Assembly (NCBI RefSeq): GCF_014698475.1
Contig: NZ_JACJTB010000001.1
Location: 124,001-188,000, forward strand
Length of the DNA stretch: 64,000 bases
Direction of reading: 5' to 3'
Source: Nostoc spongiaeforme FACHB-130
GTDB lineage: Bacteria; Cyanobacteriota; Cyanobacteriia; Cyanobacteriales; Nostocaceae
A program made the position numbers and the translations under genes. Under the pieces are notes generated by a model, which was given only the letters and a program-made list of their open reading frames with translations, ran no database searches and was not told where the DNA came from. Positions 17,489 to 25,351 of this stretch are shown piece by piece. Numbering within the stretch: position 1 is the first letter of the stretch; each line of letters begins with the position of its first letter.

Positions 17489-17913
17489 TGAGTTTGTGGA
17501 TATTAGATACTGATTCTGTTTCGCTTTTCCAAAATGGACATCCTCTTGTTAGCCAGCGTGTGAGTCAAATTGCTCCTGACAATATAGCCGTGACAATTAT
17601 TACTTTTGAAGAACAAATTCGCGGTAGATTTAATGTCATTAGGCAAACTGATGCTTTAGATAAATTAGTAATTGCATACTCGAAGCTACACGCAACATAC
17701 AATTATTTTAATAGTATTAACTTACTTACCTTTACCCAAGAAGCTGCTAATTGTTACGCGCAATTTTTGCAGCAGAAAATTCGGATTGGTACACAAGATT
17801 TAAGAATTGCTGCAATTGTAATTGCGAATGATGCGATTTTAGTAACGCGAAATCAGCGTGATTTTTGCCGTGTCCCTGGGTTACGATTTGAAGATTGGAC
17901 ATTGGGAAATTAG
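17488..17913 (+). CDS. VapC-type PIN-domain ribonuclease toxin
   Basis: The 141-residue protein starts MSLWILDTDSVSLFQNGHP. PIN acidic residues are visible: ILDTD near the N-terminus, ITFEEQIRG in the middle, and GTQDLRIAAIVIAND, followed by the closing LVTRNQRDFCRVPGL. All elements of an active VapC endoribonuclease are present. It overlaps the HicB-like antitoxin by one base of the start/stop, as in type II toxin-antitoxin operons. Unlike the relic at 1042-1227 it is full length. A hairpin terminator follows after 70 bp. Confidence 0.85.
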   Translation: MSLWILDTDSVSLFQNGHPLVSQRVSQIAPDNIAVTIITFEEQIRGRFNVIRQTDALDKLVIAYSKLHATYNYFNSINLLTFTQEAANCYAQFLQQKIRIGTQDLRIAAIVIANDAILVTRNQRDFCRVPGLRFEDWTLGN

Positions 17914-17977
17914 TGCGATCGCACTAATTCATCAAGTTACACCGAATGCGATCGCTTCCTCTACATCTCCTAAGTCA

Positions 17978-18011
17978 TCAAAAAAACCCCCAATGGGGGT
18001 TGATTTTTTAA
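17978..18011. terminator. Bidirectional Rho-independent terminator
   Basis: AACCCCC (17985-17991) and GGGGGTT (17995-18001) form a strong stem with a 3-base loop, with A-runs on the left and T-runs on the right. It can end both the toxin-antitoxin transcript (+) and the ctaCDE transcript (-), which converge here. Confidence 0.8.
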
Positions 18012-18048
18012 GTTATTCGCGTGGAGTGAACAACTTGCTAATTAATAC

Positions 18049-18672
18049 CTAAAGAAGATACAGTAATCCGAATAAAATAATCCAAATTACGTCTACAAAG
18101 TGCCAGTAGATTTCTGCGGCTTCAATACCGAAGTGTTTTTCATTACTATAGTGACCGGGAACGCGCGATCGCCACAACACTGCCACAATTGCTAAAACAC
18201 CAATAGTAACGTGCAGTCCGTGGAACCCAGTCAACACGTAAAAAGCACTAGCAAATAAATTGGTGGTTAAACCAAATTCTAAGTGCATATATTCATATAC
18301 CTGCCCCGCCAAGAAAATCGCCCCCATTGCGGCGGTGATAGCTAACCAAATTCGCGCCCCCCGCGCATCATTCTTCTTAATCGCCGTATCAGCATTGTGC
18401 ATCACAAAACTGCTGGCAATTAGATTAACGGTGTTGACTCCAGGCAGCAATAATTCTAACTCTGGAGTACCCGCCGGCGGCCACACAGGTAAGGTGGAAC
18501 GAAAAGCTAAATAGGCCCCGAACAAGCCCATAAAAATCATCCCTTCAGCCACCAAGAAGACAAACAAACCAAACAAGCGATGATCTGGATGCGCTTCGTG
18601 ATGATCAACTGTGGCTGCACTGTGATGATGATTAAGTTCGGCTTTAGCTGGGTCAATAATTTGACTTTGCAT
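18049..18672 (-). CDS. ctaE: Cytochrome c oxidase subunit III
   Basis: The 207-residue membrane protein belongs to the short cyanobacterial COX3 family. It shows RLFGLFVFLVAEGMIFMGLFGAYLAFR, the helix with the conserved Glu, and FYVLTGFHGLHVTIG with the family's histidines, then YWHFVDVIWIILFGLLYL at the C-terminus. It is the third gene of a ctaC-ctaD-ctaE operon on the reverse strand and helps stabilise the aa3-type terminal oxidase that reduces oxygen to water. Ninety-three bp and a palindromic repeat separate it from ctaD. The operon ends at a terminator. Confidence 0.95.
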   Translation of the reverse strand: MQSQIIDPAKAELNHHHSAATVDHHEAHPDHRLFGLFVFLVAEGMIFMGLFGAYLAFRSTLPVWPPAGTPELELLLPGVNTVNLIASSFVMHNADTAIKKNDARGARIWLAITAAMGAIFLAGQVYEYMHLEFGLTTNLFASAFYVLTGFHGLHVTIGVLAIVAVLWRSRVPGHYSNEKHFGIEAAEIYWHFVDVIWIILFGLLYLL

Positions 18673-18724
18673 GAATTTTTATAAAGTGTGAAGTATGAAG
18701 TATGAAAAATGCAGTTTGGCTGCT

Positions 18725-18757
18725 AGATCCCCGACTTCTCTAAGAAGTCGGGGATCT
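18725..18757. repeat. 33-bp palindrome, copy 3 (between ctaD and ctaE)
   Basis: The arms match the copies at 12941 and 16999; only the central bases differ (CTCTAAG instead of CTTAAAG). It lies between two genes of one operon, where it could stall polymerase or protect the upstream ctaCD message from 3' decay. Confidence 0.85.
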
Positions 18758-18765
18758 GACCACCA

Positions 18766-20526
18766 CTAATCCCTAGTCCCAGAAACACGCTGTTCCAAGT
18801 CAGACTCAATGGTGGGATATGGCTCATCAGGATCAGCACGGAGTACTGAGTTGGGGCCAGCCGATAATAAAGGATTGGCATCGGATAATGGCACACCTTC
18901 GGCCGCTCTTTCTAAGCCGTAGTCGTAAGGCCCTGTAGCTAAGACTGGGTATCCCTCAAAATTTTCAATTGCTGGTGGGGAAGTTGTCATCCACTCTAGG
19001 GTAAGCGCCCGCCAAGGATTATTACCAGCCTTCTCGCCATACAACCAACTCCAAATCACATTAATAATGAATGGAAAGGTGGAAACAGCAAGTATATAAG
19101 CGCCATAAGTACAAATTTCATTCAGCAGCGTGAATTTGGGATCATACTGGGCGACGCGGCGGTTCATCCCCATCATCCCTAGCTTGTGCATTGGTAAGAA
19201 GGTCATATTCAGACCAACAATGGTCAGCGCAAAATGCACCTTACCCCAAAATTCGTTGACCATTCGTCCCGTCATCTTCGGGAACCAGTGATAAATAGCA
19301 GCAAAAATCCCCAACACGCTACCACCAAACAAGACATAGTGGAGGTGCGCCACGACAAAATAAGTATCGTGGACGTGAATATCAAAGGGTACAGCCGCCA
19401 ACATTACACCACTGATACCACCAATTACGAAGGTGCCAACAAAACCAATGGCAAACAACATGGCGGAGTTGAGTTGGATTTTACCGCCCCACATGGTTGC
19501 TACCCAACTGAAAATTTTGATCCCTGTGGGTACAGCAATGATCATCGTCGTGATCATAAAGAACATCCGCAACCAACCGGGAATACCACTGGTAAACATG
19601 TGGTGCGCCCAAACTATCAGTCCCAAAAAGCTAATTGCTAGGGATGAATAGGCGATCGCTTTATAACCGAAAATTGGTTTACGAGAATGTACGGGAATAA
19701 TCTCCGAAATTGCCCCAAAGAACGGCAAAATCATGATGTACACCGCCGGATGGGAGTAAAACCAGAACATGTGCTGGTAAACTACGGGATCACCGCCACC
19801 AGTCGGGTTAAAAAATGTTGTCCCAGCTAATAAGTCAAAGGCCAGCAAAATCAAACCGGCGGCTAAAACAGGAGTAGACATCAACACCAGTGCGGAAGTC
19901 GCAAACATCGCCCAACAAAACAAGGGCATTTGATGTACTCCCATTCCTGGAGTCCGCATCTTGATTAGGGTGACGAGAAAATTAATCGCTCCCAAAATCG
20001 ACGACGTACCCAGCAACAGCACACTCATAATCCAAATCCCTTCACCCACCTGGCCTGTCACCAAGCTCAGAGGCGGGTAGGAAGTCCAACCAGCATCCGG
20101 CGCATCGCCTACAGCTAAACTCGCCACCAGCATTAAACCCCCAACAGGGATCATCCAAAAAGCCACAGCATTCAATCTAGGGAATGCCATATCCTTAGCC
20201 CCAATCATCAGGGGAATCAAATAATTGGCAAACCCCGCACCCGCCGGCACAATCCACAAGAAAATCATGATTGTGGCGTGCAGTGTAAATAAGCTGTTAT
20301 ATACTTCCGGGGTGACAAAATCGACTTCTGGCGTACGTAGTTCTGTCCGTACCAAGTCAGCTAAAACACCGCCAATGCAGTAAAAAATGAAGGAAGTGAC
20401 TAGGTATTGAATCCCAATCACCTTATGATCTGTGCTGAAACTAAAGTAGTCTCGCCATTTTCGCTTCCCTGGCTCATCAATCAGCACCGGGATATTGGCA
20501 GTTTCTTGTATTTGGGCTTGTGTCAT
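18766..20526 (-). CDS. ctaD: Cytochrome c oxidase subunit I
   Basis: The 586-residue protein is the catalytic subunit of a heme-copper oxidase, with about 12 membrane helices. Key parts visible are the low-spin heme ligand region NSLFTLHATIMIFLW, the CuB and cross-link region FWFYSHPAVYIMILP, AHHMFTSGIP, and HDTYFVVAHLHYVLFGG holding both remaining heme histidines. The YSHPAVY motif carries Ala in place of the Glu of HPEVY-type oxidases; I recall this as usual in cyanobacterial enzymes. It follows ctaC by 78 bp of repeat-like spacer on the same strand. Confidence 0.97.
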   Translation of the reverse strand: MTQAQIQETANIPVLIDEPGKRKWRDYFSFSTDHKVIGIQYLVTSFIFYCIGGVLADLVRTELRTPEVDFVTPEVYNSLFTLHATIMIFLWIVPAGAGFANYLIPLMIGAKDMAFPRLNAVAFWMIPVGGLMLVASLAVGDAPDAGWTSYPPLSLVTGQVGEGIWIMSVLLLGTSSILGAINFLVTLIKMRTPGMGVHQMPLFCWAMFATSALVLMSTPVLAAGLILLAFDLLAGTTFFNPTGGGDPVVYQHMFWFYSHPAVYIMILPFFGAISEIIPVHSRKPIFGYKAIAYSSLAISFLGLIVWAHHMFTSGIPGWLRMFFMITTMIIAVPTGIKIFSWVATMWGGKIQLNSAMLFAIGFVGTFVIGGISGVMLAAVPFDIHVHDTYFVVAHLHYVLFGGSVLGIFAAIYHWFPKMTGRMVNEFWGKVHFALTIVGLNMTFLPMHKLGMMGMNRRVAQYDPKFTLLNEICTYGAYILAVSTFPFIINVIWSWLYGEKAGNNPWRALTLEWMTTSPPAIENFEGYPVLATGPYDYGLERAAEGVPLSDANPLLSAGPNSVLRADPDEPYPTIESDLEQRVSGTRD

Positions 20527-20528
20527 AG

Positions 20529-20603
20529 GAGTTAGTTGTTCAGTTATCAGTTATCAGTTGTCAGTTATCAGCCTGTTTACTGATCACTGTTGACTGTTGA
20601 CTG
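20529..20603. repeat. CAGTTATCAGTT-type direct repeats between ctaC and ctaD
   Basis: The spacer consists of heptamer-like units (AGTTATC, AGTTGTC, TGTTGACTG) in tandem. The neighbouring 18676-18712 spacer holds similar GTGAAGTATGAAGTATGAA units. Such short tandem repeats are frequent in Nostocales and occur inside this operon without breaking a gene. Confidence 0.55.
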
Positions 20604-20604
20604 A

Positions 20605-21675
20605 CTAATGGTGAATTTGATGTAAAGTTTCTGGCTTAATTCCCATTTCTTTGATGTATGGGGCGAGAAATTCGTCGGGAGTCAGATTTGCCGGATTAAC
20701 AGCAATGGCTTGATTCATGGTTTCATGACTTGCCACCAACTGCTCTTGCATCCATTTGTCAAAATTCTCTTGACTTTCTACAACCACTTGGGTTCGCATC
20801 GCGCCGTGGTAGGGGCCGCAAAGTTCTGCACAAATCAGGGCATAGTCGCCGACTGTTTTGGGTGTAAAGCGAATTTCGCTTTGTCTACCAGGGATCGCAT
20901 CTTGTTTCACGCGGAACTCTGGTACCCAAAAGGCATGAATCACATCGTTAGCGGTCATATTGACCTGTACTTCCCGCCCAATGGGAACGTGCAACTCGCC
21001 TGTGGTCACTCCGGTGTCTGGGTAGGTAAAAATCCAGGCATATTGCATACCAGTGACATTGACAATTAAACTTGCTGGCTGACCTGCTTTGTCAGGACTA
21101 GCCCCCAAAGTTGGAGCCACACTACCAACACCAGGAGCATCAACCTTTTGGGGAATTTGATCCGCATTGCGGACGGCGGCGGTGGCTGGGTCTTGCATCG
21201 CCTCATCAGATTTTGCTTGATTGCGGTTGGCAGGAGCTTCCGTCAAAGTAGCAGCTATAGCGGCTCCTGGCATATTCATCGAACTTTGATTCATTGGCGC
21301 TTCGTGAACAGCGTGGGGATCGAAGCCACCGATGTCGTTATAAACTTCAAAGCTATAGACAGAAATACCGATGACGATAATGGCGGGGATCGCCGTCCAG
21401 AGGATTTCTAGTGGGACATTACCTTCCACTGGTGGCCCGTCTCCTTGATCACCAGGACGGCGACGATATTTAATTACAGAGTAGATTAAAGCACCTTCAA
21501 CAAGCAAAAATATACCGACAGAAACGGTCATCATCGAGTTAAATAAACCATCAATTAAGATGGCTTCATCTGAAGCTGCTGTTGGCAACAGACCGTGATT
21601 TTGACCGTACCAAAGACTGGCTAACGTTAACCCGATGCCAATCAGTAATGTCCAGATGGAACTTGGAATTTTCAC
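20605..21675 (-). CDS. ctaC: Cytochrome c oxidase subunit II
   Basis: The 356-residue protein has an N-terminal hydrophobic segment, a second membrane helix (MMTVSVGIFLLVEGALIYSVIKY followed by PLEILWTAIPAIIVI) and a periplasmic or lumenal cupredoxin domain. The CuA site is complete: CAELCGPYHGAM gives Cys282, Cys286, His290 and Met293, with the first His in VIHAFWVPEFRVKQDA. It accepts electrons from cytochrome c6 or plastocyanin. Residues about 115-195 form a Met/Ala/Pro-rich, low-complexity insert between the helix and the CuA domain. First gene of ctaCDE. Confidence 0.96.
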   Translation of the reverse strand: MKIPSSIWTLLIGIGLTLASLWYGQNHGLLPTAASDEAILIDGLFNSMMTVSVGIFLLVEGALIYSVIKYRRRPGDQGDGPPVEGNVPLEILWTAIPAIIVIGISVYSFEVYNDIGGFDPHAVHEAPMNQSSMNMPGAAIAATLTEAPANRNQAKSDEAMQDPATAAVRNADQIPQKVDAPGVGSVAPTLGASPDKAGQPASLIVNVTGMQYAWIFTYPDTGVTTGELHVPIGREVQVNMTANDVIHAFWVPEFRVKQDAIPGRQSEIRFTPKTVGDYALICAELCGPYHGAMRTQVVVESQENFDKWMQEQLVASHETMNQAIAVNPANLTPDEFLAPYIKEMGIKPETLHQIHH

Positions 21676-22081
21676 GGCTTACCTAGAATTAATTGACTAC
21701 GTTTTTTTAAAGCTGCCCACTTACTAAGGTAGTCTAGGCTATTAAACAAAAAGCCAAATGGTCTGAAATTTTTATTAATTTTTTCAGCCACTTTCCTATT
21801 TCTGAGTAAAAGAGATTTATTAGATACTGACAAGGATAAATAGCTGTAACTGGAAAAATTTAAGAAAAACTTTAGGTTAGTAAAATTGTTTGTCAACTGT
21901 CTATTACCACATCTTAAAAAATACCTAAAGCTTCAGACTAAAACTATCTGGAGTGCTTCAAAGTAATAGGTGAAACTCCATCTCGAAACCAAGTTGTATA
22001 CGCTAGGGTGGAGATGGGTTGGTACGGAAAAATTAAAAATTTTAAGAGAGCTACTACCAAGATCGGCAGAAGGAATCGTTC
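21676..22081. other. Divergent ctaC-ctaA promoter region
   Basis: These 406 bp separate oppositely transcribed oxidase and heme A synthase genes and should hold both promoters. I see AT-rich sequence and the purine-rich AGAAGGAATC just before the ctaA ATG, a plausible ribosome-binding site, but no operator that I can support. Confidence 0.5.
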
Positions 22082-23038
22082 ATGAACGAATTTGTCCTAA
22101 AACAACAAAATGATGCGGCAATTGAGCAGCAAAAGCCAAAAGAAATGATTCGTCGCTTGGTGTGGCGTATGGCTGTAGCCACGTTGATTTTAATGGCTAT
22201 TGGCTCTGCCACCCGTGTAATGAATGCCGGACTTGCTTGCCCAGACTGGCCCCTATGCTACGGGGAACTGGTACCAGCCAAACAAATGAATCTCCAAGTG
22301 TTTTTGGAGTGGTTTCACCGATTGGATGCAAGCTTGATTGGTGTGAGCGCGATCGCACTTGCTGGTTTATCTTGGTGGCACCGTCGTTCTTTGCCTGTCT
22401 GGTTGCCTTGGGCTGCAAGCTTCGCCCTGTTTTTAATCGTGTTTCAAGGCATCTTAGGCGGACTCACAGTCACCGAATTGCTGCGGTTTGATATCGTTAC
22501 CGCCCACTTGGGAACAGCACTTTTGTTTTTCACCACCCTACTAGTCGTCGGTACAGCCATAGCTCCATATCAGGGAACTGGCAATGTCGGTAAGTTGCCC
22601 TGGATTGGTTTAGCGGCGGCTATTTTGGTGTACGTGCAGAGTTTACTGGGTGCGGTTGTGGGTTCTCGTTGGGCGCTACACCAGTGTTTTGGTACGGCAG
22701 AACTCTGCTCTGTGATGTACAGCCATATTTTTGGTTTAGTCCCGCCAACCGTTGCCACCTTAGCCGTAGTGTTAATTTCCTGGCGTACACCAGCCCTCCA
22801 TCCCGCCTTGCGGCGATTGGCAAATATGGCTGGTGGTTTGTTGGTTTTACAAATTTTGTTGGGAGTTGCTACTTTTCGTTTGCATTTGCAAGTCGAGCCT
22901 TTAACTGTCTCTCACCAAGCTGTAGGTGCGGCTTTGTTGGGTACTTTGGTGGGTTTTACAGTTCTAGCATTGCGTGACTGGGCTGCTAATCGTGAAATCA
23001 ACAGTTTGTCTAACCCAGCTATTAGCTCAAATCCCTAA
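22082..23038 (+). CDS. ctaA: Heme A synthase
   Basis: The 318-residue membrane protein of the CtaA/COX15 family oxidises the C8 methyl of heme O to the formyl group of heme A. It shows GSATRVMNAGLACPDWPLC (the cysteine pair region), WFHRLDASLIGV with the first heme histidine, TAHLGTALLFFTTL, and a second half with the SRWALHQCF and SHQAVGAALLG histidines. About eight helices are predictable. It is transcribed away from ctaCDE and towards ctaB, whose product makes its substrate. Confidence 0.95.
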   Translation: MNEFVLKQQNDAAIEQQKPKEMIRRLVWRMAVATLILMAIGSATRVMNAGLACPDWPLCYGELVPAKQMNLQVFLEWFHRLDASLIGVSAIALAGLSWWHRRSLPVWLPWAASFALFLIVFQGILGGLTVTELLRFDIVTAHLGTALLFFTTLLVVGTAIAPYQGTGNVGKLPWIGLAAAILVYVQSLLGAVVGSRWALHQCFGTAELCSVMYSHIFGLVPPTVATLAVVLISWRTPALHPALRRLANMAGGLLVLQILLGVATFRLHLQVEPLTVSHQAVGAALLGTLVGFTVLALRDWAANREINSLSNPAISSNP

Positions 23039-23475
23039 ATTACCCTTTTGGGGATAAACTGATGCGATCGCTACGATGACTCTGGACTAATGGTGATAGG
23101 ACATTAGCCATGAGTCATTTACCAATTCACTGCATCTCCAGTAACTAGCACTGGTGAAAGTCTACAGATACTTGGCTGTGCTTAAGTTTCTCAACCACTA
23201 GCAACTTTTGACGCTTCAAACAGAGAAACGGCAAGGTTAAAGATTCTCACCGAAGAGGCGGAGGGGAAGGGGGCAGGGGGCAGAGGGAGCAAGCCCTTTC
23301 CCTAAAGCGTGAAGCGTAGCGAAACTCATGTAAAAAGCCTTTCATCTGAGGCAAATTATAAGCTCCGTCTCACACTATCCCCCTTGCATCCTGCACCCCT
23401 GCACCCCTGCCTCTTTTGACCCAACTAAGCCAAGACTAGACACACATTGTTGACAATTAAGGAAACAGAACCAAG
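23039..23475. other. ctaA-ctaB intergenic region with repeats
   Basis: The 437-bp spacer contains a G-rich block (GGGGAAGGGGGCAGGGGGC, around 23262-23285) and a later C-rich block (CACCCCTGCACCCCTGCC, around 23394-23412) that are partly complementary and bracket a short GAAGCGTAGCGAAAC motif. This is another nested dispersed-repeat site. No gene is visible; GGAAACAGAA precedes the ctaB start. Confidence 0.55.
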
Positions 23476-24429
23476 ATGATTGAGACTAATGTCTCTCGCC
23501 ACCACGAAACATTCCTCCAGGTAATTCAAAGCTATTACCAACTAACAAAACCTCGCATTATTCCCTTGCTGTTGATTACCACGGCTGGGAGTATGTGGGT
23601 AGCAGCTAAGGGACAAGTAGACCCGTTACTGTTGTTAGTCACTCTGACTGGTGGTACTCTGGCAGCAGCCAGCGCCCAGACCATTAACTGTATCTACGAC
23701 AGAGATATTGATTATGAAATGGAACGGACGCGCCATCGTCCCATGCCTTCTGGCAGAGTCCAGCCAAGAGATGCACTGATTTTTGCAGCCGTTTTAGCTG
23801 TACTTTCGTTTACCCTACTAGCTGTGTTTGCTAATTTACTAGCAGCTTGTTTAGCATTCTCTGGCATTGTTTTTTATGTACTGATTTACACCCATTGGCT
23901 CAAGCGTCACAGCACTCAAAATATTGTGATTGGTGGGGCGGCTGGCGCAATTCCGGCTTTGGTAGGTTGGGCGGCTGTCACCAATACTTTAAGCTGGCCT
24001 GCATGGTTAATTTTTGGGATTGTCTTTTTGTGGACACCTCCCCATTTCTGGGCGCTGGCGTTGATGATTCGTGATGACTACGCCAAGGTAGGCATCCCAA
24101 TGCTCCCGGTGATTGCAGGTGCAACAGCCACAGTCAAACAAATTTGGTATTATACCCTAACTACAGTCATCGCTACGTTGTTATTGTTTTATCCCCTGCA
24201 CGCCAGTGGGATTATTTATGCAGCGATCGCAGCTGGTTTAGGCGGATTATTTATCCGCAAATCTTGGTGTTTATTGCAACAACCAGAAGACCGCACTGTA
24301 GCCAGAGAACTGTTTCTCTACTCCATCTCCTACATGATGCTGTTATGTTTAGCGATGGTGATTGATAGTCTACCCATTACTCATCATTTGGTAAGTACTG
24401 TCATTGCTCAGTTGCACTTATTGAATTAA
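23476..24429 (+). CDS. ctaB: Protoheme IX farnesyltransferase (heme O synthase)
   Basis: The 317-residue UbiA-family membrane protein adds a farnesyl group to heme b to give heme O. The first aspartate motif is [23 protein letters not shown] split over residues 71-93 (Asn71, Asp75, Asp77, Asp79), and [26 protein letters not shown] carries the second conserved region. About nine helices are present. It follows ctaA on the same strand but across a 437-bp repeat-filled gap, so it may have its own promoter. Confidence 0.95.
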   Translation: MIETNVSRHHETFLQVIQSYYQLTKPRIIPLLLITTAGSMWVAAKGQVDPLLLLVTLTGGTLAAASAQTINCIYDRDIDYEMERTRHRPMPSGRVQPRDALIFAAVLAVLSFTLLAVFANLLAACLAFSGIVFYVLIYTHWLKRHSTQNIVIGGAAGAIPALVGWAAVTNTLSWPAWLIFGIVFLWTPPHFWALALMIRDDYAKVGIPMLPVIAGATATVKQIWYYTLTTVIATLLLFYPLHASGIIYAAIAAGLGGLFIRKSWCLLQQPEDRTVARELFLYSISYMMLLCLAMVIDSLPITHHLVSTVIAQLHLLN

Positions 24430-24443
24430 GGCAGACCAAAATA

Positions 24444-24483
24444 AATGCGATCGCACTAAGAGAATGAGAGGTGCGATCGTATT
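24444..24483. repeat. HIP1-based hairpin, copy 1 (3' of the toxin gene)
   Basis: TGCGATCGCAC (24446-24456) and GTGCGATCGTATT (24471-24483) form a stem around the 14-base loop TAAGAGAATGAGAG. A near copy flanks the other side of the toxin-antitoxin pair (25187-25226). T-rich sequence after the stem suits termination of ctaB. Confidence 0.7.
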
Positions 24484-24525
24484 TCTCAACATTAAAATAC
24501 TACTAAACAATAATTTTGATTATTT

Positions 24526-24852
24526 CTATAACTCCACATCATCTTTTGTCAAGTATTGTTGTGCAGTATGTCTAATTCGATAAATGTTCACTTCAGTTTC
24601 AGAGATCCCGAAAAGAATTCGGTAGCGGAATCTTTTCGATTTTCCGTAGAGCAATTGGCGAATCTCCATTCCTAACTCCTCACTTTCAGGAGTGACAGGA
24701 CAACGAGCCGGAAAGCGTTCAAGCGAATCAATTGCATCAAGCAGTCCGTCAAACCACTTGTCAGCCAAATCTGAATCTTGTTCTCGAATCCAAAGATAGG
24801 CATTTTCCGCATCAGCTAATGCCAATGGAGAGATGTCAACACGAAATTCCAT
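24526..24852 (-). CDS. RelE/ParE-family toxin
   Basis: The 108-residue protein starts MEFRVDISPLALADAENAYLWI and continues WFDGLLDAIDSLERFPARCP and LLYGKSKRFRYRILF, the standard RelE/ParE fold order with a basic central strand. RelE members cleave mRNA on the ribosome, ParE members poison gyrase; I cannot tell which applies. The start overlaps the antitoxin gene by 17 bp, so the two are coupled. The pair sits between two similar hairpins, which suggests it may have moved or been maintained as a cassette. Confidence 0.85.
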   Translation of the reverse strand: MEFRVDISPLALADAENAYLWIREQDSDLADKWFDGLLDAIDSLERFPARCPVTPESEELGMEIRQLLYGKSKRFRYRILFGISETEVNIYRIRHTAQQYLTKDDVEL

Positions 24853-25123
24853 GCTTTCTTCTTAAACCTTCTAGTGCTTCTTTAGCTGGAACTCCTTTTC
24901 CTTGCTCGATTTCCTGAATTCCTTGTCTGAGTGCAGCTACAGTTTCAGCATATTCTAAACGTTCCAAGAGCTTTTGATAGGCTTTAGCATCCTGGACAAC
25001 AAGTTGAGCAGCACCATTAACAGTCAGCACGAGCGGTTTTTCGCTTTCTTCCATCTGCTGGATGTACTGTTTGGTGTTTCGCTGAAATTCCGAGAGCGAG
25101 TGAATGTTATTGAGGTCAATCAT
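24836..25123 (-). CDS. Phd/YefM-family antitoxin
   Basis: The 95-residue protein begins MIDLNNIHSLSEFQRNTKQY and has KPLVLTVNGAAQLVVQDAKAYQ, the Phd/YefM DNA-binding dimer fold, followed by a helical C-terminal tail (EYAETVAALRQGIQEIEQ) that would wrap the toxin. It precedes and overlaps the RelE/ParE toxin gene. Antitoxins of this family repress their own operon together with the toxin. Confidence 0.87.
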   Translation of the reverse strand: MIDLNNIHSLSEFQRNTKQYIQQMEESEKPLVLTVNGAAQLVVQDAKAYQKLLERLEYAETVAALRQGIQEIEQGKGVPAKEALEGLRRKHGISC

Positions 25124-25186
25124 AGACTCAGCATGAAATTAACAGTTAATTTGATGATATAAAAATCAGACTAACATAAATAGTTG

Positions 25187-25226
25187 AGCGATCGCACTAG
25201 GAGAATAAGGGGTGCGATCGCATTTT
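25187..25226. repeat. HIP1-based hairpin, copy 2 (5' of the antitoxin gene)
   Basis: GCGATCGCAC (25188-25197) and GTGCGATCGCATTTTT (25212-25227) enclose TAGGAGAATAAGGG, matching the loop of copy 1 (24444-24483) at most positions. Stem plus T-run is terminator-like on the + strand. Confidence 0.7.
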
Positions 25227-25351
25227 TAGACGTGTAAATACCAATTCAAATAATGTGTCGCATTCTTTTTGTAAATTGGTATAAGCTAAAAAATTTGCAT
25301 TAGATTAAATTATTTTGTCTAGAGATTTTTAAGATTTATATTTATTTTTTA

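Noticed and set aside
19234-19651. Long + strand frames opposite ctaD
   Set aside because: They are shadows of the highly conserved oxidase gene.
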